Assembly: GCA_031002005.1 (NCBI GenBank)
Contig: CM061920.1
Coordinates: 52,244,610 to 52,308,609, forward strand
Reading direction: 5' to 3'
From: Vandiemenella viatica
Lineage: Eukaryota; Arthropoda; Insecta; Orthoptera; Morabidae
DNA length: 64,000 nt
A program made the position numbers and the translations under genes. Shown piece by piece: positions 22,376 through 33,420 of this stretch. How positions within the stretch are numbered: the first letter of the stretch is position 1; every line of letters starts with the position of its first letter. Under the pieces are notes generated by a model that had not been told where the DNA came from, searched no databases, and worked only from the letters and a program-made list of their open reading frames with translations.

Positions 22376-22440
22376 AGCAGAAGCCCTGACGAAGGCTCCA
22401 GGTTTGGGCCGAAACGTTGGCGTTATCAGCAAAGAAACGC
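22376..22440 (+). other. Penelope-like element remnant with hammerhead-like core
   Basis: CTGACGA, a possible stem (GGCTCC...GGGCC) and GAAACG follow one another at about 22386-22418, the order of the conserved hammerhead core (CUGANGA, stem II, GAAA). Penelope-like elements are known to carry hammerhead motifs in their terminal repeats, and two such elements lie in this window. No RT is left next to it. Confidence 0.4.
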
Positions 22441-23559
22441 AGCGCAAAACCCGAAAAGAAACAAGTAAGTGCAATTTTCGATAATGACGCCTGCGAAAAG
22501 TGTGAAATTTTATATTATACTACCGATTTATCGTTATTTCTACTGATAAGGAGACTGTCCTAGTCATTCCTACCGAAATGTAACAATTTTTCTATGATTT
22601 CTGAGAGAATACAACGAAATTTTCCAGAATTTTTCCCGATTTTATATTTTTAGGTTGGAAATCCATCTCGTTTATATTTTACGGGGAATTATTCGATCGA
22701 TTATATGAAAGGTAGGTAGTTACCTTTTGCAAATTTTCCGTATATCTTTTGGGGACTACCCCTGTGCGTTTGTACATTACATTATCGACTTTAAGAGGAG
22801 ATTCCCGAGCTAGTTCGCTTGTCTATGTTCTACTGGTAACCATTACCATAAACACATATTGATAATAAAATGTGCATACATGTTATTAAAGACAATGTGA
22901 CGGGCAGTGTAGTAAGAGGCAATGCACCGTATTTGGTGAATTTTTGCATTCAACGTGTGTCGAGATATTCCCATAGGCGACAACCTTGGTCAGGTTAACC
23001 ACCCGCAACTAACACAATAAGCCTTCCAAGAGTTAATATCTTTTTGTTAAATAACTTAATAAACGAATTGCAAATTACTAAGTCTGTTGTTTTTTTTATT
23101 TTGATTATGTTTTAATAATATTGACATAAAATAGTATTGAAATTAAATTTTTATTAAAAAAATCTGGTATTAGTTTTAAATGTTTAATGTATCCTGTTGT
23201 CCTGTAATTCTCCTATTATTTAACAAAGATGAAGATGTAAAATAAAATAATGTAGTAATGTAATGAAGTTTTAAATAAACTTAAATAACTTATATTTCCT
23301 CATTGCCATCTTCTGACTTCAATTTATACTATACGAAACTAAAAAGGTAACATGAAAATCAAGCCCTTCTTTGAATGCAAGTTGAAACCAAAATTTTCTT
23401 TCCAATTTTAGATAACTAATTTGTCATCCAGTTGCGGCAACAGACTGGCATCAGTTTGCTGCACAGTTTGAAGTCAAATTGGTAGCAAGTCTTGAAGATC
23501 CAAACTCTGGTAGTAAAATGGTGTCAAACAGATAGAAATCTTTCCCAGGAAACCGTGAT
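22441..23559. other. unassigned AT-rich stretch
   Basis: No open frame with recognisable motifs, and no terminal repeats found. Several TTTTATT/AATAAA runs. Confidence 0.4.
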
Positions 23560-23654
23560 AATTGGATTACAAATATACTGATATTATCGCACAGATCTTC
23601 CGATTTCGCATTTTGACGTTCGAGACCACTAATAGTATTTCTTTACCCTTTGTT

Positions 23655-23848
23655 GACATCGAGAGCATTAGAGGCGGAAAAGGACTGAGAGCAAGGAACT
23701 GGAGGAAATTCGGCCGTTGCCTTCTCATGGAACTATTCCGGCATCCACTCGGAGTGATTTCGGAAAACCGAAATCTGGATGGCCGTCCGGAGATTCTAAC
23801 CACGTTCTTCCGAATGCGTTCACCCATCATGCTCGGTCCAAGGATGTG
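23655..23848 (-). mobile_element. tRNA-derived SINE, old copy
   Basis: Read on the minus strand, the head (GACCGAGCATGATGGGTGAA) and the body segments CATCCAGATTTCGG and GCCGGAATAG align with the two better SINE copies at 39622-39862 and 41399-41641. It is more diverged and the B-box region is degraded. Confidence 0.65.
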
Positions 23849-23853
23849 ACAAG

Positions 23854-23901
23854 CGATAGTGGATTACAGTATTGACAGTTCAATACTGTTATCCACTATC
23901 G
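23854..23901. other. near-perfect 21-bp-stem hairpin
   Basis: GATAGTGGATTACAGTATTG (23855-23874), loop ACAGTT, then its inverted match (23881-23900) with a single mismatch; one more C-G pair closes the base. It begins six bases after the SINE head ends. It could be a fold-back element, a pre-miRNA-like hairpin or an inverted duplication made at insertion. Confidence 0.7.
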
Positions 23902-24359
23902 TCAACTTAGATAGTTTTTTGTCATCTAATTATCTATGAGTCAGCCATAGGAGATGTATACTTTTATAGAACAATCAGCTAGTTTAATCCCTATTTCCAC
24001 TTAAAGGTGAACAAAAAAATTGTATAGTTATGTAGAACATGTGCTTGTGCACCAAGTCTAGTACAATTTACTTTATTCTAAATTTTCCTCTATTTATCTG
24101 TGGTTATGATTGAGGCGTATTTCACAAGAATCGATCTTTGTTCACCTGGATGCGCATGTGGCGCCTCCTATAGAGATTTCCTTGTATAATGTTTACGATA
24201 GCTTAGTCAGTTGACGAAGCGTGCTTGGTGCAAGCACATGGTTATCTCCACCCACTAGGTATGTTAAATGTTTAATTTGATGGCTTACATCCTAATTCCA
24301 TATGACATAAGGTTGATTGTACCTTGAAAATGACGAAGGTTTTTTATTCTCTTTTATAT

Positions 24360-24445
24360 GTACTTCGAAGGAGACCATCTTAAGAAGGTCGAAACCGGTC
24401 AATGACTGATGCAACTGGTTGGCTGTATTTTACATCTATCAACTA
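24360..24445 (+). other. possible Penelope-like terminal remnant
   Basis: GAGACC...GGTCGAAACCGGTC (24370-24400) has the stem-GAAAC arrangement seen in the arms of the two Penelope-like elements here. The CUGANGA box is not conserved, and no coding sequence is attached. Confidence 0.3.
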
Positions 24446-25211
24446 TTTACCGTTGCTGAGAGCAGTATGTTTAAAATTATATGATTTCTAAATGTTTGTA
24501 CTGCTATCTTCCTGCTTCATCTTGGGCATATTTCTTCTGTGATCCAAGCTTTTCGGGCTTCCTAAAATTTAATGTTTCTTTACCAGCTTTGATTATTTCT
24601 TTTTTCAATGCATTCTATTCATCCTCAACTGAACTCCTGTCTACCATTTCTACAATTTTTTTTTCTCATATTAAGGCGGGTTTATACGGTTCACTTTTCG
24701 TTTAGACACATCATCACAAGTGAACCATTTAGTTAAAAGCTACATTGTTAAGAAAGTAAATAGAAAGAAAATACGTTGGTGGACAAGAAATTGGATTTTG
24801 TGGCGTGAAAAAATGGGGGCCTCAGAAACCTTGCTTAAAGAGTGGTTATTGGAGGACAAAATGACATCTGCGCATGTATGAATCGCAATTTGAATCTCAC
24901 CACTAATTTCAAAACAGGATACTACAATAATAAAACGTCTTCCTACCAAACTAAAACTGGAAATTACTCTCAGGTTTCTTGTAATTGGTGACTGCTTTTG
25001 AACACTTGAGGCTGCATTTCGTGTACCTAGATGCACAATTTGCAAATTTTTACTGAGGTTTTGTCTGCTATATACAATGTACTAGAAAATTGGATTAAGG
25101 TAAGAATATATGTATTACTCATTTTAACTGTGAATATATTTTATAATTAATTAAAATTATAAATGATTACAAAATATTTTTCATTTGTGATAACTTTAAA
25201 GTAAGTAATTA

Positions 25212-25770
25212 TCAAAATGTTACATTTGTTAATAAAAAATCGTGAAAAGTAATTCCACTCATATCCATTCCTTGAGAGAGCACATCCCTGGCAAGTATAT
25301 TTGAATTATTTGCAACCAATACATGTATACACTGTAATTCTGGCGATGGAGGAGCAGACGAAGTTGATGAATTTTCTGCTGCTTTAACCTGTTGTGTTCT
25401 GCACTGGTATAAACGTTCTTCGGTCGTAACATTCTTAGACATTGCTGGCACTTTAAAGCTCGATTCGAGGGCATTTTTTTTTTAATTGGAGAGCTAAGCT
25501 TCCACAGAAAACGTCAAACTCGTGTTCTTGCTCCTTGGTTTCTGCTGATATTTTGCCTAATTTGACAATAGCTCTATTAATCGTTTCAAATCCAGCTAAA
25601 AATCGCTTTCTTGTAGGAGTTTTAAAATGACGTCCTTGGGTAGGCCTACTCTTTTCCTTATGACTGTTACTTCCATCTAGCACCTCCAAGTTTTTCGTTG
25701 AGACAGTGATTAGTACAGTGATCATTATCAACATCATCATTGCTTTGTTCAGTATCTCCATCTTCATTTT
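25212..25770 (-). pseudogene. Harbinger accessory protein, BESS-like C-terminal part
   Basis: The minus strand reads ATPTRKRFLAGFE-like text (KTPTRKRFLAGFETINRAIV), then EHEFDVFCGSLALQLKK and RALKCQ plus EERLYQCRTQQVK in shifted frames. Acidic-hydrophobic text followed by E..LYQ...Q is the pattern of MADF-BESS type proteins that partner PIF/Harbinger transposases. It lies between transposase parts, on the opposite strand. Frames shift at a T run (25474-25483). Confidence 0.6.
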
Positions 25771-26018
25771 CCCTTCTTGTTGGAATCTGCAACATTTTTT
25801 CCATTGGGAATTAATTAGTTAATTTAGCATAATTAACAAACTTCAATTTCTACTAATTTTTCTGTAATTTCTATACTAAATTCCATAAATAACAATAATT
25901 CCTAATTGTTACGGGTTCCAGCATCAGCGGAGGAATAGTCGTAAAAAATGAAAGATTACTATGATGTTTGGAATTTCCCCAATTGTTGCGGAGCAATGGA
26001 CGCCAATATGTTTCAATA

Positions 26019-28479
26019 TAGTCGTAGGCATCCGCGGCCAGAGTCAGTTGATTCATGGCTGTTCGGGTGACGCCGCGTTATGATTCGTGTATCTGACGTT
26101 TCGACCATCCTTCTGTGGTCTTTTTCCAGGCAGAACAGCGTCTTCAATCTTTTTTTTTTTTTAATGTTTCATTCCCCTGGCTGAAAGCCAGGGGCGGGCT
26201 GTTGTAGAGCGTGTAACTCTCTTCAGCCGAGGCCCGTTTCCCGGCTAGAAAGTTCGGCTTACCCGGCCAATCAGAAGGTCCGAACCGTCACGTGTTTCGT
26301 TGGCCTGGTGGGGCGCAGTGTGGTCTGGTGGGAGGTCATACGTGACCTGCTCTGTCCACACACTAGAGAGACCCAGGCTTCGTTTAGTTTAAGCCCGTTG
26401 TCTTCATTTATGTTACAAATACTGTTTCCAACGCCTCCATATCATTGGTCGTCATATTCCGTGTTTAAGTTCCCAATGGCACTCTACCCCTGCGACGATA
26501 TCCAACGTACCGGAGCGAAGTTTAATCCTTTAGCTAACACAGCTTTGGAGGCAGCGAGACGGCGCGAATCCTCAGTCGAGCTAAACTCCCTCGCAGCAAT
26601 CTACCTCGAGAGAAAAACTAGCACTAAACAGATTACGCCAGCGCGACGATATTGTGATACTCCCAGCAAATAATGGAAACGCAACAGTACTCATGAAATC
26701 GGAAGACTACCACAATAAGGTTGTTAGCCTTTTAGAAGACAAGACGTATGCCCCGCCAGATAGGAACTTCCTACATAAACTGAGGTCTGAAGTAGCATCT
26801 CTTGTCAATAACTCTTCAGAAATCTAACACGAAGTCATGGGTAGACTGAAGATAAATAACACCTCTACTCCTCGTTTCTATGGCTTGCCAAAAATACACA
26901 AACCCTTACGGCCTGTCGTCAGCGCAATTAACTCCGACTAATCCACTAGCCCACTATGTTGCTGACAAACTAAATCCCCTGTCAGAAGGCACGTTTCGAC
27001 TGTTAGAAATAGCTCGCACTTCGTTTAAATAATTTCATCACTCAACATTTTTTAAAAAAAACCTGGCATCCTAGTGAGCTTTGATGTCGTATCGCTCTAC
27101 ATCAACGTACCTCAGGAAGAAGCAGTGGCAATAATACGCACCAAGCTATAGGACCTTAACATCTCAGAAGAATAGTCAGATTTGGCCGAGTTTTGTTTCA
27201 AATCAACGTTCTTCCAATATTTTACGCCCAAGTGGGAGGAGCGGCCATGAGCTCACTGCTCTCGCCGATAGCAGCAAACATCTATGTGGAGGTGCTGGAA
27301 ACGGAAATGCTGGACAACGTGCCACTCACACCGCATCTTTGGCTACGCTTGACGATACCTTCGTTGTGTGGCCCCATGGACGAAGTTCCCTTGAGAAGTT
27401 CCTGGATTATATAAATAAAGCACATCCTAAAATTAATCTCACTATGGAAACGGAGGAACAAGGACAGCTGCCGTTCCTAGATGTGCTAGTAACCAAACGT
27501 GACGACGGGAACCTTGGAAATTCAGTTTATTGGAAGCTGACAAACAAACAGGTATTTACATGCCATGTCACACCACCATCCAGCGACAAAAAGAGACGTC
27601 CTCACGACCTTGTGTACAAGAGCGACGAAAGTGTGTGATGCGAATAGTTTGACGACGGAGTTAGAGGCATCGCAACACTCAATCAGCTCAATGGCTACCA
27701 CAACCTTTGTATTAGACGAGCATTGCATGCAGCCACGACAGGGAGAGACGCCAATTCAGCATCTAATCAAGCCACCTCTCAGGAACGCAAAGTAGTTGTT
27801 ATACCCCATATAACTGACGTTAGACAAAATTGGAAAGCTATTTTAAAAAGTTGACATCAAACCTGTCTACAAAGGGCCCAGCAAAGTCAGTAACCAGCTC
27901 GTCAAGGTTAAGAACAAGCTGCCCCCACTATAGGTTGCCGGAGTCTATGAGGTTCCGTGCACCTGTGGCCAGTTGTACATAGGAGAGACAGAGCGCACTA
28001 TTGGGGACAGGCTACGTGAGCACATCCACAATTATAAATCCAATAACATCGAGAAATACGCCATTACACGGCATGCAGCCGAAACTAATCATACCATAAA
28101 TTTCGAAAACACACCCTGATAGTGTGCAAAGACGAATGGTGGCCATGGAGGGTCAAGGAGGCGTTGGAAATTTCCATACGGCCAAACAACATAAATGAAG
28201 ACAACGGGCTTAAACTACATGCCGCCTGGTTCTCGCTGTTGCGGACAGAGCAGGTCATTTGTCACCTCCCACCAGGCGAACGAAACACGTGGCGGTTCGG
28301 ACCTTCTGATTGGCCGGGTAAACCGAACTCTCTAGACGGGTCACTGGCCTCGGCTATTTAACAGCACCACACACTGATTGAAGACGCGGTTCTGCCCTGG
28401 AAGAAGACCACAGAAGGATGGTCCAAACGTCGGCTATACGAATAATGACACGGCGTCACCCGGACAGCCAAGAATCAAC
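26019..28479 (+). mobile_element. Penelope-like element 1 (EN+), inserted in Harbinger transposase
   Basis: Flanked by an 11-bp direct repeat ATGTTTCAATA (26008-26018 and 28480-28490). The two ends are inverted copies over about 100 bases: the right end TGATTGAAGACGCGGTTCTG (28376-28395) matches the reverse of 26130-26155. The arms include GACC...GGTCGAAAC-type text (about 26096-26122, minus strand), a hammerhead-like core. Between them is an RT-GIY-YIG reading region on the plus strand. Inverted end arrangements and terminal hammerheads are known in Penelope-like elements. Confidence 0.85.
26490..28240 (+). pseudogene. Penelope-like RT with GIY-YIG endonuclease, frameshifted
   Basis: Conserved blocks in order: DDIVILPANNGNATVLMKSE (26648-26707, fingers), YGLPKIHKPLRPVVSAI (26880-26930), VSFDVVSLYINVP (27077-27115, first catalytic Asp), the SSLLSPIAANIYVE block (27250-27290), the catalytic box read as TLDDTFVVWPHG (27345-27380, where the family has YVDD; both Asp kept), LPFLDVLVTK (27470-27500). 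The endonuclease follows: VYEVPCTCGQLYIGETERTI and RLREHIHNY (27942-28046), a well-preserved GIY-YIG core with CXC upstream. At least five frame changes and stops (for example 26824-26826) inactivate it. The enzyme would nick target DNA and prime reverse transcription. Confidence 0.88.
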
Positions 28480-29319
28480 ATGTTTCAATACGCTGTCCAC
28501 AAAAAAAGTGGTTCCTACTACTTCAACTGGAAGAAAACGTTTAGCATCATTCTGTTTGCAATCGTCGATGCACATTATCATTTTATCTACATTGATGTTG
28601 GCACAAATGGCAGGAATGAAGAGGTTTTAGCATTTCCAAAATCGACATTTAACAATGCTCTTGAGAATAATTTATTGCGCATTCCTCTTAACAGTATTTT
28701 TGTAGGAGACGATGCATTTCCTGTAAGGCACAATATTTTGAAACCTTACAGCAAAAACAACCAGACACAAAAAGAAAAAGTATTTAACCATCGGCTATCT
28801 AGAGCAGGTCGAGTGTCCGAAAATACATTTGGGATACTAGTTTCACGCTTTCGCATGTATGAAAAACCAATTTCTCTGAAGGTGGGATCTACTGAATTAT
28901 TAGTAAAGGCAACATTTGTTCTTCATAACTGCCTACGACAAAGTTCAAGAAATAAACTTCCATACATCTCAGAGGGACGGATCGATGTTGAATTATGGGA
29001 AGTGGGTTGGGTTGCCCAGGGAAGCTGGAGAGAAATGAAACACACAGGACTTAATAATGCTCACATTAATGCTTCTAATAATTATGCTAGATTAGCTAGT
29101 GCTGTACGGGACAGTGATGCTGAAAGGTTTTGCATTGCTGACTCTGTGGCATGACAATGGAAAATGATCTAGCACTAATGATTTTACTTAGTTCTCTGCA
29201 TCTATTATTACTACCGCTGTTTACCTAAGTATTATAGTTAAGAATAATAATAAACAATTGTAATTTAGAATTATAACATTGAAATAAAATTGTACTTACT
29301 TAAGTGGATGTACTTATTC

Positions 29320-29465
29320 TTGCCTGGTTCTGATGGTTTTAATTTTGCTCTTAATATCTTCTACTGTCAAATGTGGGAGGTTCAATTCTAAAATCATGTC
29401 ATCCATAGCTCTATCTCTTATTGTTTTAACTTTCACATTTTGTGTTCCATAAACACTCTTGATTA
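29320..29465 (-). pseudogene. Harbinger accessory protein, MADF-like part
   Basis: The minus strand reads YGTQNVKVKTIRDRAMDDMI and LNLPHLTVEDIKSKIKTIRT, the latter half of a MADF (Myb/SANT-like) DNA-binding domain as found in the second protein of PIF/Harbinger elements. It is on the same strand as the BESS-like part at 25212-25770, with the plus-strand transposase lying between them. It ends at TRQE followed by a stop or a splice site. Confidence 0.6.
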
Positions 29466-29724
29466 TGGAACGATATTAAAAATAAAGAAGTGTGTTATCC
29501 ATTCCACTTAAAAACCATTTTGTTTTGAGAATAACAACAAACAAGCACGATCGACCAACGAGGTGGTTTCACTTAGATATTTTGATTGTTGTTTACACGC
29601 GTCACTCTTGATGATTTATCCGAGTGAGAGGCCAAAAGTGAACGAAACGTTGAACCCGAGCAAACTTCTTTCATCCGTCATCTTTGATGATCACATTGGA
29701 TGATTCGCTGTTAATATAGTTCAC

Positions 29725-29909
29725 CAGTGGCGGATCCAGGGCGGGGGCTGAAACACCCCTTCCCCCCCCCCTTAAAATATCCAGGTCCACCCCCCAAATC
29801 GTAATTTTGTAAAATTAGCTCTACTGATCTTTTAAGGGCGACACGACTATAAAGCCTACCCCTACCCGACTGAAGCCCTCCCCAAACCAAAAACCTGGAT
29901 CCGCCACTG
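29725..29909. mobile_element. hAT MITE, family 2 (CAGTGGCGGATCCAGG), 185 bp
   Basis: Ends CAGTGGCGGATCCAGG and CCTGGATCCGCCACTG are a perfect 16-bp inverted repeat. The flanks TAGTTCAC (29717-29724) and AAGTTTAC (29910-29917) match at six of eight positions, so the duplication has mutated. The ends closely resemble those of the 10-kb hAT unit at 2164-12263. Inserted in the Harbinger element. Confidence 0.85.
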
Positions 29910-30113
29910 AAGTTTACTTTCCTTTCACTGCGAGTGATTCATCCTGCATGATTGCGAAAGGTGAACCGTATAAACCCGTCTTTAGATTGTTTCAGTTTGT
30001 TCACTTCCGGTCTGTTCTGCCGAGTTGCTTCTTTTGAATTTCAGCGTACACCTCATACCTATCAGATTGTGATCGGAGTCTATATCAGCACCTGGGTAGC
30101 CTATACGTTGCAA

Positions 30114-32177
30114 TCTATTAGTATAATAGACAAGATGTAGCGTGTAGCACCTACGTCATGTCACGCGGTGACGTCAAGCTATGACGTTGCGATACGACGT
30201 CACGCTTTACGATATTATTTGTGGGAGTGCGCGTTATTTAATATCATTTCCAAGCAACAGTGAATAAATTAACTCACAGAACACTGAAATAAAAGTATGT
30301 ATTGCGTTAAAATCGATATATCAATCATTAGATGCTTATATTTACGTAATATTCTTTTGACATATTGAAGTATTCCTTAAATTCTTTGTTCATAGATATT
30401 GTAAGATAAAAGCTTTGTATTTCGAGCATCAATACTGAGAAAAATTTGGTTAAAGTATTACTTAAGATGGATCAGAATTACAACTGGCATTTGACGCTAC
30501 GGCAGAGGGCATGAATAATTTAGCTTTTTTTCAAAATAATTTAAACTGTACCCTATTATTGAAATTATTAATTCGTTTGAACCGAAATAGTTGCCCACTC
30601 ATCTCGAATTGTGCAGCTTACACTACAATTAATAATGTAAGTTTATCAGATTTATTTTAATCTTCTTTGATTTCACTGAGTAATATTACTGAGGCTATTA
30701 CGTATTTCCGCAATGTGTAACTATGACAGCTATTCGAACGTTGTAATATCGGTCTGAATCACGTTGCAGATTTTTGGTTTATTACCTTTCTTTTTTGTTG
30801 AATGTTTTTGATGAAATTTATGTTGTTGCGTAATCTATCTCATCAATGAATTGTCGTTTTGGTCGGAAAATTGTTGCACACGTTCGTTTTGTGATATTAT
30901 TGGCTATGGCAAAATAAAAACTAGGCCCAAAGAATTGTGCTATTCGTTTGAAATTTACCACATACGTTCCTATGGTCATACCTTTTAAGAAAAAATGTAC
31001 ATGAAAGCAAAAGGCAGCTTAAGTTAGACGTGAAGCAACATGAAAATTACGAATTAACACAACACAAAACCGCCAATTCAAATATTCACGTCAAAGATAG
31101 CATCTGTACAGCAACAACTGTAAAAACGCTGGCAACGTTTCTTGATAGGATATAAATATATTCCTGCGTTGTATAATTCACTTCTTACAACAACTTATTT
31201 TATACTTATGTCGCGATACATGACATCACCATCAATGCGCATGCGATTAAAGCTTTCATTTTGTAGCGGCAGTATTACCCGATATTGTGGTTAGGTTGAA
31301 ATCCAGCCTGGACAAAAATAAATAAAGAACCTTATCACAGCAATAGCATGTTGAATTTAGCTATTATCAGTTATTTAAGCAGGTTTCATAAGCACTATGT
31401 CACGTTTTGATATCATGAATCACGATATAAACTACTCCCGTATGTGGTTAGTTTTAAAATGCAACCTGGACAAGGATAGCAACCGAAACCTTTTGTCATA
31501 GCGCCAGGCAATAGGAATTGCATTTATTTTATAACAATTCAATTTATTTCAACAATTGCTAAGAAAGGAATTGCTACAATACTGAAAGAAAAGTATAAAT
31601 TTTGTTTAAATTGTTAGTTGCTTTTTTTAGTGGTATGATTACTTGGTTTGAATGAAAGAAGTTCCAAATTGTTCGCGATCTGTGCAACCTAAACCACAAT
31701 TGAAACTAATATTACATGACGTAAGAAGTTAAGATTTATTTTTAGCATCCTTCGTTTTCACTGGGGTCATTATTTCAGCCGAATTTAAGCTGTGCCAGAC
31801 GTTAAAACATCCATCTTCATCATAGACAATAAGAAAATTGTAAGAAACTGTGAAGATTTTGGATCAAGTTTGTATCGCATGATGCATGATTGGTATAGAT
31901 GCATCATGACATTGACATGCGATTCAGGGAATGTATAAATTCGCGTGTGAATGAAGCTTTGATTTTCTACCAGCTATATTGGCGAAGATTGTAGTTATGC
32001 TGAAACGCAACCTGGACCAAATTGAGAACTGAAACTTTTTGCTACATCACAAGGGACGAGAAATTACAGCATAGTGAGCTTTATTTTATAAAACTTCTAT
32101 CTAGGTAACAACCAAAATGAAATCAATTGACAGCACAGTCCGTTAAACCCGTCATTTTTGACGGGTTTTTTGGCTAG
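30114..32177 (+). mobile_element. Helitron, non-autonomous, copy B
   Basis: It starts TCTATTAGTATAATAG after A (30113) and ends with the hairpin CCCGTCATTTTTGACGGG (32148-32165) plus CTAG (32174-32177) before T. Both ends and long internal blocks (e.g. TGACGTCACGCTTTACGATA; CTACCAGCTATATTGGCGAA) match copy A at 2680-9218. Hairpin-bearing repeat units recur at 31294, 31451 and 31998. It carries no transposase. Copy B has a segment at about 30770-31240 that I could not match in A. Confidence 0.85.
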
Positions 32178-32214
32178 TTTATTATATCCTTTCTTATACC
32201 AACGCCTCTTTTTA

Positions 32215-33420
32215 TCCTTTGACCAACTTTATTTCGATTTGTCTCGTTTCTTTCTCAAAATTTTCTGTTACAAAAGATCCAATTTGTCATTATTTTGGAT
32301 TTCGGCAAGGTCCTTGATCTACAGAAATTTTATCTTATCACACTTTCTTATTTTCAGACTACCGAATTGTTTTAGTTTATTAGATGTGGGGTTCTGATGG
32401 CCTGCAGCGTACTTATACGATCGGAAGTTATTACACTGTTTTGTGCTTCCAAGGTAGAAACCTTTGTGTCATATGTTTGTTAATTTTGGGAATAGAAGAA
32501 TAATTTTTGAAGCATTTATTTCATTTAGTTTGTACTACAATCGAGAGAAGTCAGCTGGAACATTCTTCCCTCACCTACAACTCAATAGACTGGACATTTG
32601 CACCTGACTATGGCTGGAAACCCGTATAGGTCAAGGCCATGAGAAGCCGATGTCGTTGTTTGAATTGCTATGTTCAGTCATCTCCTCCCTACTAACATAT
32701 TAGTCAACGAGCGTGCCACTTCTTAATAAAATAATAACTAGCCAATGATAAGCCACTTTTACCCCCTCTATCATGAAACTGTCTTCGTGCATGTTTTCAC
32801 TTGCCAGTACTCTACCTCCAGCCTGACTCAACATTACATTTTCCACTGAGGTAAACGCTGTTGTTTCTATATATTCCGTGTTTTACAAACTTTCAATTAT
32901 TCTAGGATTGCGCCGACTTGTAAATTGTTCCTTATTGGTTAGTCACACAGTTCTTCAGCAAATTCCTATAATTCAGTCAACCTCGTAGAGCCAAGTTAAT
33001 TTATTTATGCATCCAAATTTGGTGCAATTGTTCTTCTTCTTATAAACGCCTATCCGTTGTCGGGGGATAGGCGGTTAGCATGGGAGATGTTGAACTGGGG
33101 CGATTTCTCGTTGCCTTCCCCAGTGATATTGTTCTGTGGATGACTATGATAGTGAGCTTGTTTTGTGGATAAGAGAAGGAATGAGGAAGAAGGTGAAACC
33201 CTTTGCCGACCCATTCAAGTCTACACTTCCGAAAGACAACAAGGGGTTCGCCATACTTACTCGTCCGACGGCCGGATAGCGGTCAACAGTGTCATATGCC
33301 TTCACTCCATATGCACTAGGGACAAGTTTGGGATTTTGTCTCACACACACCACGCTCGGGCAGGGTATGTTGAAGTTTTTGTCTTACGATATTTACTTCA
33401 ACTTAGTGATTGATGTGCAC
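32215..33420. other. unassigned stretch with a GC-rich hairpin
   Basis: No supported gene. CGCCTATCC (33047-33055) and GGATAGGCG (33065-33073) form a 9-bp-stem hairpin. The open frames at 32158-32397 and 33144-33413 show no family motif. Part of 33000-33420 may be the 3' untranslated region of the minus-strand Jockey copy. Confidence 0.4.

Larger units (their letters stand above)
24762..29156 (+). pseudogene. Harbinger transposase (HARBI1-like), split and decayed
   Basis: The N-terminal part (24762-25099) reads RKKIRWWTRNWILWREKMGA and KLEITLRFLVIGD, typical of the region before the nuclease domain, with several stops; it ends at a consensus 5' splice site (AAG|GTAAGA, 25099/25100). The middle part (about 25945-26018) reads DYYDVWNFPNCCGAMDA, containing the first catalytic Asp. 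After the Penelope-like insertion (11-bp duplicated target ATGTTTCAATA at 26008-26018 and 28480-28490) it resumes at 28491: SGSYYFNWKKTFSIILFAIV, DAHYHFIYIDVGTNGR, FVGDDAFPVRHNILKPY (second Asp) and a long C-terminal part to the stop at 29154-29156. The final acidic residue falls near SRAGRVSENTFGIL. DDE_4-type nucleases excise and insert the element at TTA/TWA targets. Confidence 0.85.
24674..29981 (+). mobile_element. PIF/Harbinger DNA transposon, 5.3 kb, interrupted
   Basis: Inverted ends AGGCGGGTTTATACGGTTCAC (left) and AGACGGGTTTATACGGTTCAC (right, other strand) share over 20 bases with one or two mismatches. TTA target duplications flank it at 24671-24673 and 29982-29984, as expected for the superfamily. 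Inside are transposase parts on the plus strand and MADF/BESS accessory-protein parts on the minus strand. A Penelope-like element (26019-28479) and a hAT MITE (29725-29909) are inserted. Without them the element is about 2.6 kb. Confidence 0.9.
24480..32200 (-). mobile_element. old LINE fragment split by Harbinger and Helitron insertions
   Basis: On the minus strand, 29985-30113 reads AYPGADIDSDHNLIGMR, the SDH-containing end of a LINE apurinic-like endonuclease. Past the Harbinger element, 24480-24670 continues with the linker (ARKAWITEEICPR). The two pieces join at the Harbinger TTA target. Upstream of the endonuclease end the Helitron (30114-32177) interrupts it, and RRWYKKGYNK just beyond (32180-32215) fits the same frame context. 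It shows the order of insertions: LINE first, then Harbinger and Helitron. Confidence 0.55.

Noticed and set aside
24004..24146. MITE with AGGTGAACAAA / TTTGTTCACCT ends
   Set aside because: The 11-bp inverted match has no target duplication and no second copy in the window; too weak to call.
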